Made by a program: the position numbers and the translations under genes. The notes beneath the pieces were generated by a model. The model made no database searches. It worked only from the letters and a program-made list of their open reading frames with translations, and was not told the DNA's origin. Shown here piece by piece: positions 51,773-60,785 of a DNA stretch of 64,000 bases. Source of the stretch: Cytobacillus suaedae (GTDB lineage: Bacteria; Bacillota; Bacilli; Bacillales; Bacillaceae_L); assembly GCA_014960805.1 (NCBI GenBank), contig CP063163.1, forward strand, positions 1,692,001 through 1,756,000, read 5' to 3'. Numbering within the stretch: the stretch's first letter is position 1; each line of letters opens with the position of its first letter.

Positions 51773-52642
51773 CTATATTGTTCTTGGCTTGTAGTTAATA
51801 ACATCAGAGGAGTATATCTTGATGATACATTTCCCACCTGAAGTAAAGGCGCGAATTAATATAGGCTGATTATAAGTATTTTTAAATTGAAAATCAGGCC
51901 CATACCAGCTGACAGTTGCATCTCTCCCAGGAGGAACATAGGGAACTTGCTTACTATGGGAGTATCTCTGTACAATATCTAATCCAGCAAAATCAACGGA
52001 GTTAAAGAGTGTTGAAGAAACCTGACAAATCCCACCACCGATTCCTTCAGATAACTCACCCTTAATAATGATGGGGGCAGGAAGATATCCTTTTTCTTCG
52101 GTTCTTTTTCCGACTACCTCATTAAAAGAAAACGTTTCTCCAGGAAAAACAACATGGTTATTTATTGCTTGAGTAGCTAGTGCAATATTGTGAGAGCGCT
52201 CCCTATTACGTGTTTTATAATAGGTCATATATTGTCCTATCTGCTTTGTATGTATTGAGACAAGCAATTCACTGTCTACCCTAGGGTAAATTGTGGAAGT
52301 TGGGATCTCTACCTTTAAAGGACCTTCATTGAAAAAATAGTCATAAAACGTACTTCTGAATTTATCATGATTCAATCTATAGCCAACTTTTTCTTGCAAT
52401 AATTCACCGTATTTACCAAACCTTGCATTTGTTGGTTTTTCATATACAAGAGACTCTAAGTCACTAATGAATTGGTTATACTTAGACTCATCTAAAACTG
52501 GCACAGTTAAGAGTGGTATGGAAAATTCTCCTCTGTTTACTACAGAGACGGTTTCGTCTTTATGGGTAAGAATCAAATTTGCCTGTGGATTGATGGGTTG
52601 TAAAAAAACGGACATAAGTGCAAAAACACTCAGCAATTTCAT
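51773..52642 (-). CDS. VanW-family exported protein
   Basis: 289 aa with an N-terminal signal peptide (about 1-19). The VanW domain occupies about 130-260: RSHNIALATQAINNHVVFPGETFSFNEVVGKRTEEKGYLPAPII, GIGGGICQVSSTLF. VanW proteins are named from vancomycin clusters but most bacilli copies are of unknown role, not resistance. The ATG is 12 nt from AGGAGG, longer than usual. Followed by the DUF421 gene. Confidence 0.85.
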   Translation of the reverse strand: MKLLSVFALMSVFLQPINPQANLILTHKDETVSVVNRGEFSIPLLTVPVLDESKYNQFISDLESLVYEKPTNARFGKYGELLQEKVGYRLNHDKFRSTFYDYFFNEGPLKVEIPTSTIYPRVDSELLVSIHTKQIGQYMTYYKTRNRERSHNIALATQAINNHVVFPGETFSFNEVVGKRTEEKGYLPAPIIIKGELSEGIGGGICQVSSTLFNSVDFAGLDIVQRYSHSKQVPYVPPGRDATVSWYGPDFQFKNTYNQPILIRAFTSGGKCIIKIYSSDVINYKPRTI

Positions 52643-52784
52643 AAAAGTAATCAGCCTCCTGTTCTTAGTATGAGGAGAGGATAGCCTTTTAATGTCGCTG
52701 TATTTTATTTCCAGTACTTTTTATTTATCGAAATCCAAAGTTTGTACAAAAATAGTACTAACAAAAAAGAATGAGGTTTTACTA

Positions 52785-53654
52785 ATGGTAAATAAAATCG
52801 GCAAGTCACTCTTAATTGTGTGTATATTGTTTAGTTTCAAAACGTTAGAAACTGGTGCAGTCGAGATACAGGACATGGATAATCCAATTAGTTTCACGGT
52901 TGAGGTTTTGCCGTGGGAACTCGTCAATAAGATCATCCCATATAAATCTGTATTTACGATTCTTGATGTTGAAACAGGAATGCAATTTCAAGTTCAGCGG
53001 AGAGCGGGTAGAAGTCATGCTGATGTGCAGCCACTTACCAGGAAAGATACAAAAATCATGAAAGAGATTTATAGTGGAAAGTGGAGCTGGAAAAGAAGAG
53101 CGATTTTCGTAGTAAAGGATGATAATTTATTAGCCGCTTCTATGCATGGTATGCCTCATGGTGCTGGTGCTATACAAAATGGATTTCCAGGACACTTTTG
53201 TGTTCATTTTATCGATAGCACTACACACCGCTCTAGACTTGCGAATAGAGCTCATAAATTAATGATCTTAAAAGCAGCTGGCCAACTAGAGGAATATGTA
53301 CTTCGTGCTAATCCATACGAGCTCATTCATATTTTCTCAGAAGGGATTGTTCAAAGGGATAAGAGGATATTAGCTTTGACTGTTCCAAGAAAAAGTGTGG
53401 ATAAGCTGTTCAAAGATACTACAGATATAGAGCAAATAAAGGTGAATATTGATCAAGAATTGTCGAAAGAAGAACTTTCAAATCTGTCCTTTTTGAAAGT
53501 CCCAGTTGAGATGAAAATGTATGTTAGTGGGGAAGGGAAAGTGACCTTACAGACAGAAATTCAATTAGAAAGAGAAAGTACCACTGGCCCATGGACAATA
53601 AATGGTGAAGATATCTATCGAAAGTTGGTAGTAAATGAAGAGACTGATATATAA
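52785..53654 (+). CDS. Exported protein with a conserved unknown domain
   Basis: 289 aa from the ATG at 52785 (GAGG, 8 nt); a long in-frame extension lacks a site. Signal peptide about 1-25. Central domain (about 45-150) has the motif VETGMQFQVQRRAGRSHADVQPLT, MHGMPHGAGAIQNGFPGHFCVHFIDSTTH, with conserved His and Cys residues suggestive of an enzyme, perhaps a cell-wall L,D-transpeptidase-like fold. I cannot name it with certainty. Convergent with VanW-DUF421 genes? No: it is divergent from them. Confidence 0.65.
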   Translation: MVNKIGKSLLIVCILFSFKTLETGAVEIQDMDNPISFTVEVLPWELVNKIIPYKSVFTILDVETGMQFQVQRRAGRSHADVQPLTRKDTKIMKEIYSGKWSWKRRAIFVVKDDNLLAASMHGMPHGAGAIQNGFPGHFCVHFIDSTTHRSRLANRAHKLMILKAAGQLEEYVLRANPYELIHIFSEGIVQRDKRILALTVPRKSVDKLFKDTTDIEQIKVNIDQELSKEELSNLSFLKVPVEMKMYVSGEGKVTLQTEIQLERESTTGPWTINGEDIYRKLVVNEETDI

Positions 53655-53659
53655 CAAGC

Positions 53660-53696
53660 AAAAACGCTCGGGAAAATTCCCGAGCGCTTAGTTTTT
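53660..53696. terminator. Strong bidirectional terminator
   Basis: CGCTCGGGAA pairs with TTCCCGAGCG, flanked by A- and T-rich segments (AAAAA before, TTTTT after). Confidence 0.88.
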
Positions 53697-54270
53697 AATA
53701 AGAGGCTTTTCTTCCATTTGTAACATGATACTGACCTGAACCTGAAGTGCCATGAAACATAAAGATTAATACTGGCACCAAGAAACAGGCAATTAATATT
53801 AAGAGAATGGCAAGCGTTGATGAAAAGGGCGTAATCTCCTTATGAACTTTCTCAGTGTTTTCATTAGTAAATGCTTCAAATTCAGGATTCCCAATTACAT
53901 TTGACACCTCTAAAAACTCGCTGTTATCTAAATCGTAATAATAAATTTCGGTTTTATTAAATTTAAAAATGGAGTCACGAACCTGCTGATACTCCACCAA
54001 TGCAGCTATGATCGTTGATTCATAGGTTTCTGTTTCAGTTTCATCTTCGGGTGTGTCTCGATTATCTTTTGTAACAACCTTAAAGACTTCACCTTTAAGT
54101 GAAATGGAGTCTACAATCGTAACGGAGTTTTCGTCATAATATGAGCTTGCAGAATCTAACCGTTCCTCCAATGCTTTTGTAAAAGAAGATGAACCTTCAC
54201 TAGCAAAGATAAAGCTAGGGTAAACCATTAACAGTAATAAAGATAATAGCAACAATCTTACTTTTTTCAA
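53695..54270 (-). CDS. Exported, C-terminally anchored hypothetical protein
   Basis: 191 aa: signal peptide (about 1-24), an acidic outer domain, and a C-terminal membrane span (about 152-173) followed by a short Gly-rich cytosolic tail. Classic type I topology. Convergent with the previous gene across the shared terminator. Family not recognised. Confidence 0.72.
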   Translation of the reverse strand: MKKVRLLLLSLLLLMVYPSFIFASEGSSSFTKALEERLDSASSYYDENSVTIVDSISLKGEVFKVVTKDNRDTPEDETETETYESTIIAALVEYQQVRDSIFKFNKTEIYYYDLDNSEFLEVSNVIGNPEFEAFTNENTEKVHKEITPFSSTLAILLILIACFLVPVLIFMFHGTSGSGQYHVTNGRKASY

Positions 54271-54465
54271 TTAAATCCCCTCTTTCTATAGTTAGATCAT
54301 TGAGTAGATACTGAGATGTTTGTACTTATATTCACTATGTATATAGTTGTTCAATAATTAAAATAACATATTTTGGTAACTATATGTATAATTTTGTAAA
54401 AAATTCACATTTTATCCACAAATATAAATAATAATTGTCCCCTATCTATTCTATGAAGGGGACAA

Positions 54466-54756
54466 TCAATTTAGAAATTTAATTCCTTTATACGTTATTT
54501 TAATTTCTTCCCACCAAATCGAAATGCAATTATTTCGATAAAAAGGATGGTAAGGGATGCACTGCTGTTGACAAGGTATTCGATCAAACTGAACAAATCC
54601 TAACTTTTCCAACTCAAATATATGAAACATGATTTCTTTTATTTTCATTGGTTGAGACTTTTCCTGAAGACCATATGTTTCAATTGATGGCATCCAGTTT
54701 GTGATTTGTTGTTTTATATATATGTCTTTTAGAATGGCTACGCTAATATGGTTCAA
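54466..54756 (-). CDS. Small hypothetical protein, cysteine-containing
   Basis: 96 aa. TTG start 9 nt after GAGGTGA. Residues about 60-80 are rich in Cys, Pro, and aromatic residues (CQQQCIPYHPFYRNNC), suggesting a metal or disulfide site. Isolated gene. Family not recognised. Confidence 0.6.
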   Translation of the reverse strand: MNHISVAILKDIYIKQQITNWMPSIETYGLQEKSQPMKIKEIMFHIFELEKLGFVQFDRIPCQQQCIPYHPFYRNNCISIWWEEIKITYKGIKFLN

Positions 54757-54922
54757 ATAATTTCACCTCAATTTTTAATAATGTTAGTACTATACTATTC
54801 GAATAATTGAATGTTTTATAGAGAGTTGTCTCATTTATTAAGTGCCCATTTTAGCTATAAAATTGAAACCATCCCTATTTGATGAACGTACTAAAGGATA
54901 AGAAGATAGGAGGAGAGTTAAC

Positions 54923-55111
54923 ATGGGAATCCTAAGAAAGCGTAAAGATAAGAGGATACATAAAAAAATAAGTGGAAGTTATACTTTTTGGGATGGATTA
55001 TTAGATATTCTTTTCTTTATTCCTGAGCTAATGATTCTCCCTATTCGTATAGTGTGGTTTATCATTAGAATAGTAGGAAGGTCATTTAGTCATTTTTCTG
55101 ATATCACGTAA
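54923..55111 (+). CDS. Small basic membrane protein
   Basis: 62 aa: a very basic head (RKRKDKRIHKK), then two short hydrophobic stretches (about 25-40 and 45-54). AGGAGGAGA ribosome site. Monocistronic; family not recognised. Confidence 0.65.
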   Translation: MGILRKRKDKRIHKKISGSYTFWDGLLDILFFIPELMILPIRIVWFIIRIVGRSFSHFSDIT

Positions 55112-55183
55112 AAAAGAACTTCCTTCATTTTCAGGATAAATAATCATATACTAATAAGAAAAATTAATTAGAGAGGCGTAGAG

Positions 55184-55807
55184 ATGGATCTTAAGCACAT
55201 ACAAAAGCAATTAGAAAATCGAACTAGGAAGATATTAGGAAGTGAAAACTTCGCACAGTTTTCTGTTTTGCTACCCTTGCTTGAAAAAGATGGAGAAACC
55301 CACATTCTATTTGAAGTACGTTCTCAAAACTTGAGAAGACAGCCTGGAGAAATTTGTTTTCCAGGCGGCAGAATTGATCCAGATGACCCAAATGAGCGTT
55401 ATACAGCTATTCGTGAGACAACTGAGGAGTTGGGGGTTTTGGAATCTTCTATTGAACACGTATGGCCACTTGATTATATGGTTACGGCTTTTGGAACAAT
55501 CATTTATCCTTATGTTGGTTTTATAACTGAGCCTGAGCGAATAATTCCTAACCCTTCTGAAGTGGCAGAGGTTTTCACCGTTCCACTATCGTACTTTCAA
55601 AAAACAAAGCCTGATTGTTTTAAGATAAATTTCAACCTTCAACCTGAACCAAACTTTCCTTTTGAATTAATTGAAGGTGGAAAGGATTACAATTGGGCTG
55701 CGCGCAAGGTCGATGAGTACTTTTATCAATTTGAGGGCAGGGTTATATGGGGACTCACCGCGCGGATTCTTACACACTTTCTAGAACTTGTAAATCAAAA
55801 AGAGTAG
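55184..55807 (+). CDS. CoA-pyrophosphatase-like Nudix hydrolase (NudL/YeaB family)
   Basis: 207 aa. The UPF0035/NudL signature LRRQPGEICFPGG directly precedes the Nudix box (GGRIDPDDPNERYTAIRETTEELG). Members hydrolyse coenzyme A and derivatives at the pyrophosphate. Upstream of a YrvL-like gene by 14 bp, likely co-transcribed. Confidence 0.88.
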   Translation: MDLKHIQKQLENRTRKILGSENFAQFSVLLPLLEKDGETHILFEVRSQNLRRQPGEICFPGGRIDPDDPNERYTAIRETTEELGVLESSIEHVWPLDYMVTAFGTIIYPYVGFITEPERIIPNPSEVAEVFTVPLSYFQKTKPDCFKINFNLQPEPNFPFELIEGGKDYNWAARKVDEYFYQFEGRVIWGLTARILTHFLELVNQKE

Positions 55808-55821
55808 AAGGGGAGGGTGAA

Positions 55822-56265
55822 ATGAATAACAGGGGTAAGGATAAAATCATAGTTTGGAGTGCTATGATTTTTTTGTTTTTTATGGTCATTTCCTCTGTAT
55901 TCAGTCTATATTTTTTTGGAATACTAGGGGTCTTACACCTGACCGGAGTTCACTATGATTCAATGGTTTCGATCCTGTTTTTTGTTCTTCTCTATGTTGG
56001 TATAAGCATACTTACAGATGTTTTCTCAAAATTAGCAAAGTACATGCTCTCCGAGAAAGTTACAGGAGTAAGAATCATTTTTTGTAGAATGATGGTTGAC
56101 TTTATTTTCGCATGGCTTGCAATCCATCTTTCAGATGAATTATTGAGTGGAACTAATGTAAGCTTGAACGCTGAACTAATTTTAGCTATTGTGCTTGCGA
56201 TAGCGGAGGAAGCTTTTCGAATGCCAACACAAGTTAAGTATAAGCTCTCCCGTCAACCTAAATAA
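55822..56265 (+). CDS. YrvL-like membrane protein
   Basis: 147 aa from the ATG at 55822 (GGGGAGGG site). Four spans; GVHYDSMVSILFFVLLYVGISILTDVFSK matches the YrvL family of small membrane proteins, said in B. subtilis to be sigma-I-related regulators. Role here unknown. Confidence 0.72.
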   Translation: MNNRGKDKIIVWSAMIFLFFMVISSVFSLYFFGILGVLHLTGVHYDSMVSILFFVLLYVGISILTDVFSKLAKYMLSEKVTGVRIIFCRMMVDFIFAWLAIHLSDELLSGTNVSLNAELILAIVLAIAEEAFRMPTQVKYKLSRQPK

Positions 56266-56273
56266 TTCTCATT

Positions 56274-56327
56274 CATTCAATATTCTATTGTGGTTTGACC
56301 AACTAAACCATAATAGAATATTGAATG
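56274..56327. repeat. 23-bp inverted repeat with 8-nt loop
   Basis: CATTCAATATTCTATT... (56274-56296) pairs with ...AATAGAATATTGAATG (56305-56327) at 22 of 23 positions (one G-T). There is no T-run, so it is not a simple terminator. It lies just past the YrvL-like gene stop. Confidence 0.72.
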
Positions 56328-56419
56328 ATATATACGTTAATTTTAGGTAAGGTTTGTATATTATTAAGCAGTTTGTCGGATACTACTTTATTAGATTCTT
56401 CTGCAGAAGGGATGGAAGC

Positions 56420-56851
56420 ATGTTTTCATTACGTGGGGATGCACATAAATTTTATCTTCGACTAATAAAAACATTAAAGAACGGGGAATCGTTTAGTAGT
56501 ATTAAGGGGTTAGCAGAGATTGAGGAGATTCAACAGCATTACCAATCAATCAATAGTGAAACGTTAAAACTAATTTACTATCGAATGATTAAAGAAAAAA
56601 ACGGAACAGGTATCGTTCCGATCTTTGTAACCGCTGTACCATGGTTTTTGTTTCTGTTTTCAAAGCAGCTACAGGAATTTCTATTTAAAGAGGGAAGTAC
56701 ATTATGGATTATTTTTGGGATCATTTATTTCTCGACACTAAGTGTTAGTGTAGTTGTTCATTTTCGTGAAAAAGCCTGGGCAGCTTTCCACATTGAGATT
56801 ATTCAAGACATATTAAAAGAAAGAAATGAAACACTCTCTTCAAACACATAA
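56420..56851 (+). CDS. Membrane protein of unknown function
   Basis: 143 aa from the ATG at 56420, 9 nt after AGAAGG; the upstream extension from 56354 has weak support. Two central spans (about 71-87 and 97-116) between charged helices. Monocistronic with a good terminator. Family not recognised. Confidence 0.65.
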   Translation: MFSLRGDAHKFYLRLIKTLKNGESFSSIKGLAEIEEIQQHYQSINSETLKLIYYRMIKEKNGTGIVPIFVTAVPWFLFLFSKQLQEFLFKEGSTLWIIFGIIYFSTLSVSVVVHFREKAWAAFHIEIIQDILKERNETLSSNT

Positions 56852-56855
56852 GAGT

Positions 56856-56887
56856 AAAAAGCTTACTAATTGGGGTAAGCTTTTTTT
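56856..56887 (+). terminator. Terminator
   Basis: AAAAAGCTTAC pairs with GTAAGCTTTTTTT, with T-run. Confidence 0.85.
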
Positions 56888-56992
56888 ACTGTAGGAAGAG
56901 CTACTATTTCATGGTAAAATTAAGTTTATTCCCTACATAATTGTTAGACATAAAGAGTAGTAGATTGTAAAAACATAAAAGGTGTTGGTTAT

Positions 56993-57616
56993 ATGTTTAA
57001 TAAAGTCATCAAAACCCAAGATGAATTAAGTGGATTTTTTGGTGAACCTAGTGATTTAGTAAAAAGTAAGGTCATTGATTATTTAGACCATCATTGCCTT
57101 GATTTTATTTCACGTTCACCTTTTTTAGTTATATCGACCTCTGACAATTATGGGAAATGTGATGTGTCTCCCCGAGGAGACCACCCTGGATTTATAAAGA
57201 TTATTGACGAGAAGAGGTTTTTAATACCGGAGAGACCTGGAAATAAAAGAATGGATTCTTTGTATAATATTATATCTAATCCACATGCAGGATTGCTCTT
57301 TGTTATCCCTGGATTACAAGAGACTTTACGTATTAATGGAAAAGCAAGTTTAATTCAGGATGAGGACCTATTAGAAGAAATGGCGGTCAATGGTAGAAAA
57401 CCTTTAATTGCTATTGCAATCGAGGTAGAGGAATGTTTTATTCATTGTGCAAAAGCATTCAAACGGTCTGGACTATGGCAACCTAGCACTTGGCCTCCTG
57501 CAGAAAGTCTTCCTTCAGCAGCGAAAATCCTATCTGCTCATGCCAAAACAACGAATTTAACGGTTGAAGAAGTGGAAGAACGATTAAAAGAAAGCTATTC
57601 CCAAAGGCTTTATTAA
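56993..57616 (+). CDS. Pyridoxamine-5'-phosphate-oxidase-family (PPOX, MSMEG_1061-type) FMN protein
   Basis: 207 aa split-barrel flavoprotein. Motifs: FLVISTSDNYGKCDVSPRGDHPGFIKI (about 48-74) and ISNPHAGLLFVIPG. The MSMEG_1061 subgroup binds FMN or F420; substrate unknown. Soluble, monocistronic, with terminator at 57621. Confidence 0.82.
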   Translation: MFNKVIKTQDELSGFFGEPSDLVKSKVIDYLDHHCLDFISRSPFLVISTSDNYGKCDVSPRGDHPGFIKIIDEKRFLIPERPGNKRMDSLYNIISNPHAGLLFVIPGLQETLRINGKASLIQDEDLLEEMAVNGRKPLIAIAIEVEECFIHCAKAFKRSGLWQPSTWPPAESLPSAAKILSAHAKTTNLTVEEVEERLKESYSQRLY

Positions 57617-57620
57617 GATT

Positions 57621-57648
57621 CGCCTAGGAAAACCTAGGCGATATGTTT
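57621..57648 (+). terminator. Terminator
   Basis: CGCCTAGG pairs with CCTAGGCG around AAAA, followed by a short T-run (ATATGTTTTTT). Confidence 0.82.
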
Positions 57649-57649
57649 T

Positions 57650-57796
57650 TTACTTTTTCTCGTCTAGCACGTTTTGTTTTTCCGCTTTTACATCTGTATA
57701 AGCAGCGAACTCAACCATTTCGCTGCTAATTCTGTTTCCTTTTTTAGCATTATTATTACGCTGAGCATTAGCGTTTCCACGTTTTGTTCTACCCAT
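57650..57796 (-). CDS. 48-aa basic microprotein, spore-protein-like
   Basis: ATG at 57796 with GGAGATG 5 nt upstream. Asn/Arg/Lys-rich N-terminus (MGRTKRGNANAQRNNNAKKG), then a helical tail. Composition is like small acid-soluble spore proteins of minor classes, but no named match was found. Convergent with the PPOX gene. Confidence 0.6.
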   Translation of the reverse strand: MGRTKRGNANAQRNNNAKKGNRISSEMVEFAAYTDVKAEKQNVLDEKK

Positions 57797-57944
57797 ATTA
57801 TCATCTCCATTTTATAGTATCATTGGTAGTATAGGTTTTATAAAAGGTTTTATGTAATCCTTACCCGAAAATATGAATTGGTACAAATTTTCAAAAAAAG
57901 ATTAATAAAGAAAATGAAAGGTTTTTATTCGAGGAGTGATTTGC

Positions 57945-59186
57945 ATGTCGATGAGTCAATATTTTTACGGAATTGTTCCGATACACGATTCAATAAATGA
58001 CGAAAATAGAGAAGTTATATTAAAGGATTTTCCTGTACCTACGTTTACGATGAGTACTGAAGGGTTTACATTAGATACTCAATCACATGGTGAGAATGTA
58101 GATAGGGTGACCTTTCTTTTAAATGAATTTTCAGTTGAACGTACCCAAGGTGCTAGCCCAAAGCCCTTTTTAAAAATGAAATTATCTAATCACTTAGGGA
58201 CGTATAGTGCAAAAATGTGGGACAATAATGGTGCGGTTGACCGATATACACCTATCCTTGAAAGCAACAGTGTTTTTGAGATTTCTGGAAAAGTTGAGGA
58301 GTTTAAAGGATTTAAATCAATAACAATTAATGAGATGAATCCTTGTGAAAATGAGGTGGATCCATTTAGCCTTATTGCTTGCACTCAGCAGTCTTTAGAG
58401 GATTTTACGGTTGAATTGCATCATTATTTAAATGAACTTGAGGAACCTTACCGAACGATAAGCCTCGCTGCAATGAAGCGTTTTTGGACAGAATTTAGCA
58501 TACGTCCTGCTGCAATGGGGCATCATCACGCTTATTTAGGGGGACTTTTAAAGCATACGGTTGGTTTGATGAGATTAGCAAGATACATTTTAGTTCATGA
58601 GAACGATCATTATAAGGCAGTTCTTAAACTGATTAATCAAGTTGAGAAGGTGTACAAGCAGGAGCTGTGGAAGGACCTCAATTCTGATTCACCAGGGGGC
58701 AATCCACGTAATTTAGTTTGGAAGGATTCAATTGATCATTTGTATACAATGTTTTATGGAATGGCCAAGAATCGAGATGAAAAAGTTGATTATTCATTAC
58801 TTATGTGTGCGATTTTTTATCATGATCTTGGTAAGCTAATGGAATATCATCATGCTGGAAAGGGTACAAGCGAATTTGCATTCTTATATCCAACAGCTGA
58901 TCAATCTTCATTAGCAAACCGTAAGCCTACTGGCATTACAATGGATGATTTAGGAGTATTAGTGGGTCACATTCCTTATGGTGTTATGTTAGTTGCCAAA
59001 ATCATTGAGACAGAGAATTGCGTAATGACTCTAGAGGACATTCATCGGCTACAGCATGCCATTTTGTGTCATCACGGAAAGCTCGAATGGGGTGCAAATA
59101 TCGCACCGAAAACAGTGGAAGGCTTCTTAATTCATATTGTTGATTATTTAGATTCTAGGTATGAACGAACGGAAGAAGTTAAATAA
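57945..59186 (+). CDS. OB-fold/HD-domain nuclease, YhaM-like 3'-5' exoribonuclease
   Basis: 413 aa from the ATG at 57945 (GAGGAGTG site). OB-fold nucleic-acid domain about 45-130, then an HD phosphohydrolase core: MGHHHAYLGGLLKHTVGLMRL (about 192-212), FYHDLGKLMEYHH (HD pair, about 286-298) and CHHGKLEWG. Same domain order as B. subtilis YhaM, but about 100 aa longer, with an insertion between the HD elements (about 215-280). Probably RNA turnover; substrate unproven. Confidence 0.82.
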   Translation: MSMSQYFYGIVPIHDSINDENREVILKDFPVPTFTMSTEGFTLDTQSHGENVDRVTFLLNEFSVERTQGASPKPFLKMKLSNHLGTYSAKMWDNNGAVDRYTPILESNSVFEISGKVEEFKGFKSITINEMNPCENEVDPFSLIACTQQSLEDFTVELHHYLNELEEPYRTISLAAMKRFWTEFSIRPAAMGHHHAYLGGLLKHTVGLMRLARYILVHENDHYKAVLKLINQVEKVYKQELWKDLNSDSPGGNPRNLVWKDSIDHLYTMFYGMAKNRDEKVDYSLLMCAIFYHDLGKLMEYHHAGKGTSEFAFLYPTADQSSLANRKPTGITMDDLGVLVGHIPYGVMLVAKIIETENCVMTLEDIHRLQHAILCHHGKLEWGANIAPKTVEGFLIHIVDYLDSRYERTEEVK

Positions 59187-59195
59187 ATAAGTAAA

Positions 59196-59230
59196 AAGGC
59201 AGCAGAATGGATCTGCTGCCTTCTTTTTTA
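59196..59230. terminator. Bidirectional terminator
   Basis: AAAGGCAGCAG pairs with CTGCTGCCTT around a loop, flanked by A- and T-runs. Confidence 0.87.
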
Positions 59231-59232
59231 TG

Positions 59233-59559
59233 TTATCTTCCGTACCCGTAGCCGTGATGGTGATGATGGTGTCCATGATGCCCGTGGTGGTGGTGACCGT
59301 GATGATGGTGATGACCATGGTGGTGATGACCATGCCCATAACCATATCCAGGATAGCCATAACCATGACCATAGCCATAGCCATATCCAGGTGATCCGTA
59401 GCCATATCCGTAACCAGGATATCCAAATCCTCCGTAGCCAGAGCCAGCTAATCCACTACCTAAAGCTCCTAATCCAAGGCCAAGTAATCCTGCTCCTACC
59501 GGTCCAAAGCGCTCATCATTTTGATTATTCATTGGTGTGCTATAGAATTGTTGATTCAT
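59233..59559 (-). CDS. Gly/Tyr/His-rich protein, probable spore coat component
   Basis: 108 aa: MNQQFYSTPMNNQ head, a Gly/Leu/Ala stretch (about 20-45), Tyr-Gly-rich repeats (GYGYG), and a C-terminal His-rich tract (about 76-103, many HHHHGHH). Low-complexity coat proteins of this type occur in bacilli. The His tract could bind metal. Two YjcZ genes lie within 600 bp on the same strand. Function inferred from composition. Confidence 0.65.
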   Translation of the reverse strand: MNQQFYSTPMNNQNDERFGPVGAGLLGLGLGALGSGLAGSGYGGFGYPGYGYGYGSPGYGYGYGHGYGYPGYGYGHGHHHHGHHHHHGHHHHGHHGHHHHHHGYGYGR

Positions 59560-59703
59560 TTTCTTTTCTCCTCCTGAGATTTCATAATAAATAAAGAAAT
59601 ATACATAGTAGCCTATGTAATATGAGGCTTATGTGCATGGGTCAAATGCCTGTTTTTATGGAAAAAAGTAAAACCGTGAAGGACTAAAGGAGAAAATATA
59701 ATA

Positions 59704-59731
59704 AAATCCCATCCAAAAAAGGATGGGATTC
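59704..59731 (-). terminator. Terminator of the yjcZ-like gene at 59759
   Basis: AATCCCATCC pairs with GGATGGGATT around AAAAAA; T-run on the minus strand. Confidence 0.82.
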
Positions 59732-59758
59732 TACTTATTCCTAGGATTTATTTATTTC

Positions 59759-59890
59759 TTAAGCCCAAGCAGCTCCAACGATGATTAGAAGGATAAATAG
59801 CACTACGATTAGTGCGAAACCTCCAACACCAGTTCCAACTCCAGCTACAGGTGCTCCATAACCATACCCACATCCATGATACATATGCAT
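59759..59890 (-). CDS. YjcZ-family sporulation microprotein, longer form
   Basis: 43 aa: MHMYHGCGYGYGAPVAGVG extension followed by GVGGFALIVVLF and a hydrophobic helix ending GAAWA. Contains a Cys in the Gly/Tyr-rich head. GGAGTG site 9 nt from the ATG. Same family as the five tandem copies at 48 kb, diverged. Confidence 0.8.
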   Translation of the reverse strand: MHMYHGCGYGYGAPVAGVGTGVGGFALIVVLFILLIIVGAAWA

Positions 59891-59946
59891 AGATATATTC
59901 ACTCCTTAATAGTTTTTTAAATCAGTTTCATTTTTGTCACTCATAT

Positions 59947-60033
59947 TTACACATATGCTGTTCCGATAACGATTAGCAAAATGAACAACACAACGATTAA
60001 TGCAAATCCGCTGCCATAACCAACTCCACTCAT
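59947..60033 (-). CDS. YjcZ-family sporulation microprotein
   Basis: 28 aa: MSGVGYGSGFALIVVLF then helix ending in GTAYV, a diverged paralogue of the 48-kb array. GGAGGTG ribosome site with a CATAGTCTA-like upstream element. It lies about 60 bp upstream of the longer yjcZ gene on the same strand. Confidence 0.8.
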   Translation of the reverse strand: MSGVGYGSGFALIVVLFILLIVIGTAYV

Positions 60034-60283
60034 TTCGTAACACCTCCATATGTGTTATACAATTATAGACTATGGAGGAGGGGGTTGTTTGGTTTGGGCG
60101 ATAGTCTATTTTTCTAAAAATGATGAATCCGCCGTTACGGACCTGGGGTTTTTGCATACTCCTAATTACATTGACTAATTATTTAGTGTAAAAACTCATG
60201 CAAATAATGGAAATGTAGGTTAAAATACATGAGGAACTATAGATTCATATTATCATTGAAACATTGTTGGAGGAGAACCTTAA

Positions 60284-60725
60284 GTGTCGGTTACTTTAAA
60301 AAAAGATTACAAGAGAGAATTGGGAAGAGTGTATTGACTTAAGAGTAAGTGTAGAACAACAAAAATTTGTTGCATCTAACCTTTTTTCAATTGCAGAAGC
60401 CCAGTTCTTACCCAATTTTGAAGCTTTAGCAATATATCATGAAGACATGATGGTTGGATTTACAATGTACGGTCTTGATCCAGATGACAATAATTATTGG
60501 ATTTATCGTCTGATGATTGATGAGAAACAGCAAGGCAAAGGTTATGGAAAACATGCAATAAAAGAAGTGCTTGCTAACCTAATGAAAAAGCCTGACTGTC
60601 AACTGATCATGGTAGGGTATCATCAGGAAAACATGCCAGTTCATCACTTATATAAATCTGTAGGTTTCGTGGATAAGGGAATTGCTCCTTGGGGTGAACA
60701 ACTAGCAGGATATGAAGTGAAATAG
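60284..60725 (+). pseudogene. GNAT acetyltransferase disrupted by a 2-bp loss
   Basis: GTG at 60284 behind GGAGGAG opens a frame VSVTLKKDYKR that ends early. The other frame from about 60313 gives ENWEECIDLRVSVEQQKFVASN and runs to the stop at 60725, including the acetyl-CoA loop QQGKGYGKHA. The break lies in GAGAGAA and matches loss of one GA. Total length about 147 codons. It may be a phase-variable tract or recent decay. Confidence 0.8.
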
Positions 60726-60785
60726 AACGCTCTGTTTTGCCGAAATGAGTTTTATAATTTGGCCATAGATCGATCCTTTCCGCTG

